A stretch of 6,912 nt of DNA from Leptospira sp. (GTDB lineage: Bacteria > Spirochaetota > Leptospiria > Leptospirales > Leptospiraceae), in the NCBI GenBank assembly GCA_021413405.1, contig JAIOQL010000217.1, forward strand, positions 1 through 6,912. Direction: 5' to 3'. The notes under the pieces were generated by a model. The model did no database searches and was not told the DNA's origin. It worked only from the letters and a program-made list of their open reading frames with translations. The position numbers were made by a program, and so were the translations under genes. Shown one piece after another: positions 1 through 5,175 of this stretch. Positions within the stretch are counted from its first letter, which is position 1; every line of letters begins with the position of its first letter.

Positions 1-431
1 GTCCGTTTCCATCCGATTCAAAATAGTAAGTCTCTGCAAAAGGAGAGAAATAGACCTTAGCTCCGAATGTTGCGAAAATATAATAAACATAGAGAACGAC
101 AGACAAAACCATGAAAAAAGAAAAAACGATCTTTGATTCCAGTCGATGCCTGTTTTCCGGAAAATTGTAGAGGAAGAAAATATAAAAAGGAAGCTGGAAT
201 AAAATCAGCAGGGCTGCATAATTCAGATATGCTGACCAGGCATTGAAAAATGAATTTTCGATAAGCGAAGCAACACTGAATATAAACCAGAAAACAAAGT
301 AATAGAGAGAGAGTCTTGCATGTCTCGACTTCATCGAAAGCCGCAACAAAAAATAGATTATTGTGAGACTGAAAATGCAGAGTGTAAGAAATCCCGCCGA
401 AAAGTTGTTGAAAAAAAACAGAATTCAGCAT
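1..431 (-). CDS. Partial multi-helix membrane protein, probable N-terminal sensor region of a signalling protein; frame break near the start
   Basis: The open frame (codons ending at 424, 421 and so on) continues off the left edge, giving about 140 residues. It has four hydrophobic segments, near residues 11-31, 39-58, 66-88 and 99-120, an 'FPEN' motif near 90-93, and then an aromatic stretch around 'AETYYFESDG'. From memory, this layout resembles the multi-pass N-terminal halves of leptospiral SpoIIE/PP2C-type phosphatases or similar sensor proteins; the output domain is outside the window, so the function is inferred. The only nearby ATG (431-429) is in another frame. The two frames join at eight T (forward A run 411-418), and seven T would give a protein beginning MLNSVFFNNFSAGF. 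Without such a shift the frame starts only after a TGA, at ATT (424) or CTG (421). It lies 18 bases downstream of the DUF190 gene, so co-transcription is likely. Confidence 0.5.
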
Positions 432-449
432 TCCCGCCTACTCAGGAAA

Positions 450-830
450 TTATGCATTTTCAGCAAGCTTGATGTCTTCGTCAGTCACAGTAGTTCTTGT
501 ATACCGGATAAAATTGACATCTTTGATCGTAACAATTCCATCCCCAACAATTTCATCGAGAACCTTTATGATTTCTTCAACACGTTGTGCTGTTTCTATC
601 ACTGTAATGATCACGGTTGACTCTTTCGCGAGAAGAGCCGAGATTATGTCGTCTGTAAATTTTACTTTCATATTCGAACCATAACCGGAACTGGACTTAA
701 CAATTGTACATCCGGTAACATCGAGATGGATTAATTTATCAACAATGACCTTATAAAGGGGAGTTTTCCCGTCCGTGTCTTTGCTATTCACATAAATTTT
801 GATTTCTTTTCTCTGGTCTCTGATCTTCAT
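450..830 (-). CDS. DUF190 family (PII-like) protein
   Basis: This 126-residue protein matches the DUF190 family, which adopts a PII-like ferredoxin fold. Visible family features are an initial beta strand (EIKIYVNSKD, 9-18), the 'PLYKVIVDKL' helix (24-33), the 'TGCTIVKSSSGYGS' turn (39-52), a central strand ending in 'VIETAQRVEEII' (77-88), and the closing 'DGIVTIKDVNFIRY' (97-110). PII-like proteins usually form trimers that bind small ligands and pass a signal to a partner. DUF190 genes often sit beside the fluoride channel gene crcB, but no crcB is visible here; the neighbour downstream is a membrane protein of sensor-like layout. The start at 830 agrees with family length, but no strong Shine-Dalgarno sequence precedes it. 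The family call is secure; the ligand and partner are unknown. Confidence 0.85.
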   Translation of the reverse strand: MKIRDQRKEIKIYVNSKDTDGKTPLYKVIVDKLIHLDVTGCTIVKSSSGYGSNMKVKFTDDIISALLAKESTVIITVIETAQRVEEIIKVLDEIVGDGIVTIKDVNFIRYTRTTVTDEDIKLAENA

Positions 831-867
831 TTCTAATTTGCTTGCCTAAAGAGAGTATTCCTGTTTG

Positions 868-877
868 ATTATATAAT
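868..877. promoter_or_regulatory. Overlapping -10-like hexamers in the divergent intergenic region
   Basis: TATAAT occurs on the plus strand at 872-877 and on the minus strand at 873-868, so the two overlap between the divergent DUF190 and eno genes. The minus-strand copy is about 40 bases upstream of the DUF190 start; the plus-strand copy is about 108 bases upstream of eno. Neither has a convincing -35 box at the right distance, so this is a candidate from sequence only. Confidence 0.3.
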
Positions 878-883
878 AAGAAC

Positions 884-901
884 CTGTCCCATAAGGGACA
901 G
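884..901. promoter_or_regulatory. Perfect inverted repeat, candidate operator
   Basis: CTGTCCC-ATAA-GGGACAG has two perfect 7-base arms around a 4-base centre. It lies between the divergent DUF190 and eno genes, 7 bases beyond the overlapping TATAAT-like hexamers, where the -35 region of the DUF190 promoter would fall. No T-tract follows on either strand, so a regulator-binding site fits better than a terminator. It could also fold as a hairpin in the eno leader. Confidence 0.4.
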
Positions 902-984
902 AACCTTGCAACCCTTAACCAGGACTTTATTGAAAAATTTAGTTTTGGAAGGGTTGAAAATAAATACAGGCAGGCATAAAGGCA

Positions 985-2289
985 ATGAGTAAACATTCAC
1001 CGGTGATCAAAAATATTAAAGCAAGAGAAATCCTCGATTCGAGAGGAAATCCGACAGTAGAAGTTGATGTAATCCTGGAAGATGGAATACTGGGTAGGGC
1101 AGCCGTTCCCTCCGGAGCATCGACCGGAGAATATGAAGCAGTCGAGCTCAGGGATGGGGACAAAAAGAGGTACGGAGGAAAAGGAGTTTTAAAAGCTGTT
1201 TCGAACGTAAATGAAAAACTGGCAAAACTTGTAGCGGGAAAGAATGCACTCGAACAGACCCTGATTGACGAACTGATGATAAAAGAAGACGGCACACCTA
1301 ATAAAAAGAATTTCGGAGCAAACGCGATTCTCGGGGTTTCGCTTGCGGTCGCAAAAGCTGCCGCACAGCATTGCCGGTTGCCCCTATTCCGGTATATAGG
1401 TGGAAACTTCGCACAGGAACTGCCGGTTCCTATGATGAATATCATAAACGGAGGTTCACACGCGGACAATAATATTGATTTTCAGGAGTTTATGATCCTC
1501 CCGGTGAGTGCAGCATCATTCCGGGAAGCATTGCGAATGGGTGCGGAAGTGTTTCACACACTGAAAGGGGTTCTGCACGACCGTGGGCTGAGCACTGCTG
1601 TAGGCGACGAAGGAGGATTTGCTCCGGATCTGAAAAGCAATGCGGAAGGAATTGAAGTGATCCTTGAAGCAATAAAGAAAGCCGGATATAAGCCTAATGA
1701 CGATATAATGATTGGTCTCGATGCTGCTTCGAGTGAATTCTATGACAGGGACAAAAAGAAGTATATCCTAAAGGCAGAGCAGAATCCTGAAAAAACAAGT
1801 GAAGAACTTGTGAATTACTATTCAGAACTGGTTGCAAAGTATCCGATCATTACTATAGAAGACGGGCTTGACCAGAACGACTGGGCAGGCTGGAAACTGA
1901 TCAGCGAAAAGCTTGGAAAAAAAATCCAGCTCGTTGGTGATGACCTGTTCGTAACAAATATCGAGAAGCTGCAAAAAGGAATTTCAGAAGGTATATGCAA
2001 CTCAATCCTGATAAAGGTCAACCAGATCGGAAGTCTCACGGAAACGTTGTCCGCGATCGAGATGGCAAAGAAAGCAAAATATACAGCTGTGGTCAGTCAC
2101 AGAAGCGGAGAGACGGAAGATACAACGATTTCTCACATTGCAGTGGCAACAAATTCGGGACAGATCAAAACAGGATCCCTTTGCAGAACAGACAGGATGG
2201 CAAAATACAATGAGTTGCTCAGAATTGAAGAAGAACTCGCCGGCACATCAAAGTATAAAGGGAGAAATACTTTTTACAATATAAAATAA
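985..2289 (+). CDS. eno: Enolase (phosphopyruvate hydratase)
   Basis: Enolase interconverts 2-phosphoglycerate and phosphoenolpyruvate in glycolysis, in the cytoplasm, using Mg2+. The 434-residue length is typical for bacteria. The N-terminal domain carries 'REILDSRGNPTVEV' (14-27) and the mobile loop 'SGASTGEYEA' (43-52). In the barrel I see His159 (NGGSHADN), Glu168 (FQEF), the acid Glu209 (GDEGGF), metal ligands Asp246, Glu292 (IEDG) and Asp319 (GDDLFVTN), the catalytic base Lys344 (ILIKVNQIG), the 'SHRSGETED' loop (371-379) and Lys395 (IKTGS). All expected active-site residues are present. The ATG at 985 gives the family's usual N-terminus; the Shine-Dalgarno is weak (AAAGG, 978-982). The FtsB/DivIC-like gene starts 1 base after its stop, so it is the first gene of a tight operon. 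Confidence 0.98.
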   Translation: MSKHSPVIKNIKAREILDSRGNPTVEVDVILEDGILGRAAVPSGASTGEYEAVELRDGDKKRYGGKGVLKAVSNVNEKLAKLVAGKNALEQTLIDELMIKEDGTPNKKNFGANAILGVSLAVAKAAAQHCRLPLFRYIGGNFAQELPVPMMNIINGGSHADNNIDFQEFMILPVSAASFREALRMGAEVFHTLKGVLHDRGLSTAVGDEGGFAPDLKSNAEGIEVILEAIKKAGYKPNDDIMIGLDAASSEFYDRDKKKYILKAEQNPEKTSEELVNYYSELVAKYPIITIEDGLDQNDWAGWKLISEKLGKKIQLVGDDLFVTNIEKLQKGISEGICNSILIKVNQIGSLTETLSAIEMAKKAKYTAVVSHRSGETEDTTISHIAVATNSGQIKTGSLCRTDRMAKYNELLRIEEELAGTSKYKGRNTFYNIK

Positions 2290-2290
2290 A

Positions 2291-2740
2291 ATGGCTATCC
2301 CGTTTAAGATAAAGACAATTGCCCTTCTCACGTTCCTCATGAGCGGGGTATATTTTTGCCTCCTGAGCCGGTCAGGAATTCTGGAAAAAAGTGATCTGGA
2401 AGCAAGGCTCAGGGTTCTTAAACTGGATGTGGAAAGGCTTGAAAACGAAAATGCGAGCCTCGAAGCAAAACACAAACTGCTCAAAAACGATGATGTCGCC
2501 CTTGCAATGGAAGCAAGAAAATATTATCTCCTGTCCGAGAATGCTAACGTTCTGAAATTCCGGGAGACTGCCGGGAAACCTTCCGCAGAAACTGTTCTGG
2601 CATCACGATTTACAAATATATCCCCGTTCAAAGTAAAACAAATCAAATCACCTGTTCCTCCAATGAGTATTTTCCGGTTTTTCTATATAACTGCCGGGAT
2701 TTTTATATGTATTGGAGTTTTCATAAAACTCAAAAAGTAA
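2291..2740 (+). CDS. ftsB: FtsB/DivIC-like septum formation initiator protein with an extra C-terminal membrane segment
   Basis: FtsB/DivIC proteins are bitopic membrane proteins of the divisome that pair through a periplasmic coiled coil with FtsL and FtsQ/DivIB. This 149-residue protein has a short basic N-terminus, a membrane segment near 7-25, a heptad-rich acidic coil from about 31 to 67 (RVLKLDVERLENENASLEAK), and the family signature 'EARKYYLLSENANVLKF' (74-90, like the YYLL..E.VLKF of DivIC). Unusually, about 60 residues follow, including a Pro-rich linker and a second hydrophobic segment at 126-146 ending in lysines. A typical FtsB ends near residue 100. Placement directly after eno, with a 1-base gap suggesting translational coupling, is the classic eno-ftsB arrangement. 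The family is likely; the choice of FtsB over DivIC rests on context. Confidence 0.75.
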   Translation: MAIPFKIKTIALLTFLMSGVYFCLLSRSGILEKSDLEARLRVLKLDVERLENENASLEAKHKLLKNDDVALAMEARKYYLLSENANVLKFRETAGKPSAETVLASRFTNISPFKVKQIKSPVPPMSIFRFFYITAGIFICIGVFIKLKK

Positions 2741-2776
2741 AATCTGGTCTAATAAGAGTTACTAACGACTTTGTCC

Positions 2777-2786
2777 AATCCGGATT
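2777..2786. promoter_or_regulatory. 10-bp palindrome upstream of clpP
   Basis: AATCCGGATT is a perfect palindrome in the 91-base gap between the septum gene and clpP. This is the only sizeable gap inside the plus-strand group, so a clpP promoter or regulator site could lie here. No convincing -35/-10 pair is visible. The palindrome may be chance. Confidence 0.2.
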
Positions 2787-2821
2787 TGCGGAAGTAACAA
2801 TACATTATCATAAAACTATTT

Positions 2822-2826
2822 GAGGG
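2822..2826 (+). promoter_or_regulatory. Shine-Dalgarno sequence setting the clpP start
   Basis: GAGGG is followed by five A and then the ATG at 2832. This good spacing favours ATG 2832 over the in-frame TTG at 2820, which overlaps the site itself. Confidence 0.7.
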
Positions 2827-2831
2827 AAAAA

Positions 2832-3431
2832 ATGGCAGAAAACGAAGAGAACGTTCCAGAAATTTTTGAAGAATTTAAAAACGGTGGCAAGATAAATAAG
2901 AAATTTCTAGACCAGAGGAAAATATTTCTTTGGGGACCGGTAATGGATGAATCTGCCCGCGAAATAGTCAATAAACTTCTCTACCTGGAAATTAACGAAC
3001 CTGGAAAAGAAATAACGTTTTATATCAATTCGCCTGGTGGTTCGGTTACCGCAGGTATGGCTATTTACGATGCAATGAAAATGATCACATCTCCGGTTGC
3101 GACAATTTGCATGGGAATGGCAGCATCAATGGGATCACTACTTTTATGCGCAGGGCAAAAAGGAAGAAGGTTTGTCTGGCCAAATGGAAAAGTGATGATA
3201 CATCAACCGAGTATCGGCGGACAGATAACAGGACCTGCTTCCGATATAAAAATTCATGCGCAAGAAATAATGAAAACCCGTGAAACACTAAACCAGATTC
3301 TTGCGGAAGCCTGCGGCCAAAAAATAGAAAAGATCAGGGAAGATACCGATCGTGATTACTATATGACTGCAGAGGAAGCCGTTGCCTATGGTATTGTTGA
3401 TAAAATTTCAAAATCGATCAATGCGGACTGA
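2832..3431 (+). CDS. clpP: ATP-dependent Clp protease proteolytic subunit
   Basis: ClpP is the serine peptidase of the barrel-shaped Clp protease; it degrades proteins unfolded and fed in by ClpA, ClpC or ClpX ATPases in the cytoplasm. With the ATG start the protein is 199 residues. The nucleophile is Ser99 in 'GMAASMGS', the base His124 in 'MIHQPS', and the acid probably Asp175 in 'DTDRDYYM'. Other family motifs are 'ITFYINSPGGSVTAG' (61-75) and 'MTAEEAVAYGIVD' (178-190). Between His124 and the conserved 'SDIKIHAQEI' helix, the loop 'PSIGGQITGPASD' is two residues longer than in E. coli ClpP. This is a known variant type that often occurs as one of several ClpP paralogues. The N-terminus is short, with little or no propeptide visible. 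The start was chosen from the GAGGG at 2822-2826. Confidence 0.96.
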   Translation: MAENEENVPEIFEEFKNGGKINKKFLDQRKIFLWGPVMDESAREIVNKLLYLEINEPGKEITFYINSPGGSVTAGMAIYDAMKMITSPVATICMGMAASMGSLLLCAGQKGRRFVWPNGKVMIHQPSIGGQITGPASDIKIHAQEIMKTRETLNQILAEACGQKIEKIREDTDRDYYMTAEEAVAYGIVDKISKSINAD

Positions 3432-3433
3432 AA

Positions 3434-3766
3434 ATGGAAGGGATAAAGTCCGAGACCGCATTTCGGCTTTATCTTGACTCCTCAGATTCACAGGATTCAG
3501 ATCGTGAAATTTTTTCGCTGATCCTGAATTATCTAGGCCACCTTTCTGATGAGGAATCTGGCGAAGACATCCTCCTTGAAGATTTTAGTATGTATGAAGT
3601 CGATGATTTCCTGAATTTTTATCTTCCTGACAATTTTGAATCCGAATCTGAAATGCTGCAAAAGAAATCGAAAGATCTTCTGGAAAAATTTCTGAAGTTT
3701 GCGTTGAAAAAAAAATTAATGAGTTCAGAACAAAAGGAGGAATGGCGGGAGATTCTTCGGTCTTAA
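3434..3766 (+). CDS. Small acidic protein of unknown function downstream of clpP
   Basis: I do not recognise this 110-residue protein. The ATG lies 2 bases after the clpP stop, so it is very probably co-translated with clpP. The first two thirds are strongly acidic (SSDSQDSDRE, 16-25; SDEESGEDILLEDF, 38-51), with hydrophobic residues spaced as in helices. The last third is basic and helical (KKSKDLLEKFLKFALKKK, 77-94), followed by 'SSEQKEEWREILRS'. There is no signal peptide, membrane segment or cysteine. A run of nine A (about 3707-3715) encodes the three lysines of 'KKKL' and is a possible slippage site. Context suggests a role linked to Clp proteolysis, such as an adaptor or regulator, but nothing in the sequence proves it. 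It is probably a real gene given its spacing and composition. Confidence 0.7.
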   Translation: MEGIKSETAFRLYLDSSDSQDSDREIFSLILNYLGHLSDEESGEDILLEDFSMYEVDDFLNFYLPDNFESESEMLQKKSKDLLEKFLKFALKKKLMSSEQKEEWREILRS

Positions 3767-3992
3767 TCAAATATCGCTAACCCGTTGCGATCAGCTGTGA
3801 AACAAAATTTCAGCAGGATTATCCCGCGATTTTAACAATAGGATAAATTCTGTGAAGACCTGAAAATTTTCTCAGATTCGAAAAAATTTTTCAAATAATA
3901 TAATCCTTGGTGAACTTTTTTTACCTGATATAAAGGAGCTCTTACGTTTTGAGCAATGAACGCGAGCTACTTCAATAGATGGATCAGAAAAA
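3767..3992 (+). other. 226-base AT-rich gap with a candidate promoter and a short leader reading frame
   Basis: A TATAAT at 3899-3904 with TTCGAA at 3877-3882 (16-base spacing, weak -35) could drive the downstream DUF1564-like gene. A good Shine-Dalgarno (AAAGGAG, 3932-3938) precedes a TTG at 3949 that opens only a nine-codon frame ending at TAG 3976-3978. An imperfect stem, GCTGTGAAA with TTTCAGC, lies near 3793-3813 but has no T-tract, so I do not call it a terminator. Confidence 0.3.
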
Positions 3993-4460
3993 ATGCCAGT
4001 TTACCCGGTAGAACACCCAAGAACGCAATCGTCTTTGCTTATACCCAGGAGATTTCTTGAAGATTTCGAGGAGCGCACAGAAGGAGGAAAAAGAGAAATT
4101 TATTTCCAGTTTTTGATTAAAACGTATGGAGCCTGTATCATGTCAGGCGCATTGGGAAGCAGGAAGTCAGTAAAAAAATGTTTTCAGGATCCAGGGAAAG
4201 ACCTCGTTAAGAAGAATTTCAGACCATTCAATCAGGATTGGATTGAGTTCGATATTCTGTCGGACTATCTGGGGCTTTCAAAAACGGGGTTGTTTACGCT
4301 TCTCCTGCTACTGGACATGGCTGGTTGGAGTGCTATCATCGCGGAAAAATTTTATGATCGTGGAGTTCCACCAACTCTAACTGAATTTTCCGCGCGCATC
4401 CTCATGATCCATAGAATTCCAGTAGTTCATCGCAAAATCCACTACAGAATCCGAAGATAA
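3993..4460 (+). CDS. DUF1564-like protein (Leptospira-type family of unknown function)
   Basis: The 155-residue basic protein resembles DUF1564, a family I know only from Leptospira, where it is often multicopy. Supporting features are 'QSSLLIPRRFLEDF' (12-25), the basic middle with 'KKNFRPFNQDWIEFDILSD' (73-91), the helix 'LGLSKTGLFTLLLLLDMAGW' (93-112), and a C-terminal tail rich in His and Arg (HRKIHYRIRR). A tryptophan, then 'YLGLS' and a Leu-rich helix, is reminiscent of small DNA-binding regulators, but this is only an impression. There is no signal peptide; the Leu-rich helix is too short and too conserved in pattern to read as a membrane anchor. The ATG at 3993 has no good Shine-Dalgarno and lies 14 bases after a small leader frame, so the start is uncertain. 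It is transcribed alone, convergent with the rfb genes. Confidence 0.6.
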   Translation: MPVYPVEHPRTQSSLLIPRRFLEDFEERTEGGKREIYFQFLIKTYGACIMSGALGSRKSVKKCFQDPGKDLVKKNFRPFNQDWIEFDILSDYLGLSKTGLFTLLLLLDMAGWSAIIAEKFYDRGVPPTLTEFSARILMIHRIPVVHRKIHYRIRR

Positions 4461-4512
4461 TCGTGATCTTTATATTATCCCTTGGTTTAACTCAATAATT
4501 TTACAATTTATA

Positions 4513-4623
4513 TTTGCGCCACGGATGCGAAAGGCGTCGCTGGCGGTTTGCCATGGGCAAACGGTAGCAAAGCGGACCCTGAAGCAGCCGGACGGTTCTT
4601 TGTAAAAGAACCGGGGCGCCCGG
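4513..4623. repeat. GC-rich structured intergenic block, candidate dispersed repeat or structured RNA
   Basis: About 110 bases between the convergent DUF1564-like and rfbC genes are clearly richer in G and C than the flanks. It contains the hairpin GTTTGCC-ATG-GGCAAAC (4546-4562), the hairpin CGGTTCTTT-GTA-AAAGAACCG (4593-4613) and the palindrome GGGCGCCC (4614-4621). The sharp AT-rich border on the left (ACAATTTATA ends just before it) suggests an inserted unit. Only one copy is in this window, so 'repeat' is inferred from composition and structure. A bidirectional terminator is an alternative, but no T-tract follows either hairpin. Confidence 0.4.
4593..4613. other. Strong 9-bp hairpin between convergent genes
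   Basis: CGGTTCTTT and AAAGAACCG are perfect complements around a 3-base loop. The hairpin ends 17 bases beyond the rfbC stop on the minus strand, and could protect or end that transcript. It lacks the U-tract of an intrinsic terminator in both directions. Confidence 0.5.
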
Positions 4624-4629
4624 AATATT

Positions 4630-5175
4630 CTAAAAAATTTCCAGTGAGTCCTTCAAAGCCGACAGGCTCAGATCTTTTTTGGAAAGTATCGGTCTTTGAA
4701 TCATCCAATCAATCGATAGCTCAGGGTCATTCCAGCTTATCCCCCCTTCACTTTCCGGATTATACAACGCATCAACTTTATATAGAAATTCTGTTTCAGG
4801 CCGGAGAACGAGGTATCCATGTGCAAAACCCCTGGGGATCAGTAACTGGAAAAAATTCTCCTCGGAAAGTTCAATTCCAAACCATTGGCGGAAAGTAGAC
4901 GAATTGCTCCTAAGATCAACGACTACATCATAAACAGCCCCTTTTGTTACGCGAACAAGTTTTGTTTGTGCGAATGGAGGCTTTTGAAAATGGAGTCCTC
5001 TCAGTACACCCGGGTCATTGGATTTAGCATGATTGTCCTGGATAAAATTGAAATTGAGATTATTTTCCCTGAAAAAAGAATCACTCCAGCTTTCAAAGAA
5101 AAATCCTCTCTCGTCCTTGAATACTTTTGGCTGAACTATGAAAAGGCCGTTAAATTTTGTCTCTGTTATTTTCAT
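4630..5175 (-). CDS. rfbC: dTDP-4-dehydrorhamnose 3,5-epimerase
   Basis: RfbC (RmlC) epimerises dTDP-4-dehydro-6-deoxyglucose at C3 and C5, the third step of dTDP-L-rhamnose synthesis, in the cytoplasm; it is a cupin-fold dimer. From the ATG at 5175 it is 181 residues, the normal length. Visible motifs are 'FKDERGFFFESW' (19-30), 'FIQDNHAKS' (44-52), 'GVLRGLHFQ' (56-64) with the catalytic His62, Lys72 in 'QTKLVRV', 'GAVYDVVVDLR' (79-89), 'IPRGFAHGYLVL' (113-124), Tyr132 in 'EFLYK', 'GISWNDP' (145-151) and the C-terminal Asp168 (KKD). An in-frame TTG at 5181 is an alternative start adding two residues; ATG is preferred. The gene overlaps the end of rfbA by 26 bases, which indicates translational coupling. 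No key residue is missing. Confidence 0.95.
   Translation of the reverse strand: MKITETKFNGLFIVQPKVFKDERGFFFESWSDSFFRENNLNFNFIQDNHAKSNDPGVLRGLHFQKPPFAQTKLVRVTKGAVYDVVVDLRSNSSTFRQWFGIELSEENFFQLLIPRGFAHGYLVLRPETEFLYKVDALYNPESEGGISWNDPELSIDWMIQRPILSKKDLSLSALKDSLEIF

Noticed and set aside
57..431. A complete 124-residue minus-strand frame starting at ATG 431
   Set aside because: After the first seven codons it reads as the shadow of the clean membrane-protein frame; its Cys/Phe-rich sequence and stop at 57 do not look like a natural protein.
939..1469. A 176-residue minus-strand frame antisense to eno
   Set aside because: It lies opposite strongly conserved enolase codons, and its Ser/Phe/Pro-rich composition is typical of an antisense shadow.
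2820..2834. TTG start for clpP adding four residues
   Set aside because: The TTG overlaps the GAGGG that correctly spaces the ATG at 2832, and would itself lack a ribosome site.
3861..3893. A/T-rich palindromes (GAAAAAATTTTTC and neighbours) as a terminator after the clpP group
   Set aside because: Stems consist of A-T pairs only, with no GC core, so a stable terminator is unlikely.
4548..4898. A plus-strand frame across the GC-rich block into rfbC
   Set aside because: Most of it is antisense to conserved rfbC; the part in the block has no Shine-Dalgarno and no protein-like pattern I recognise.
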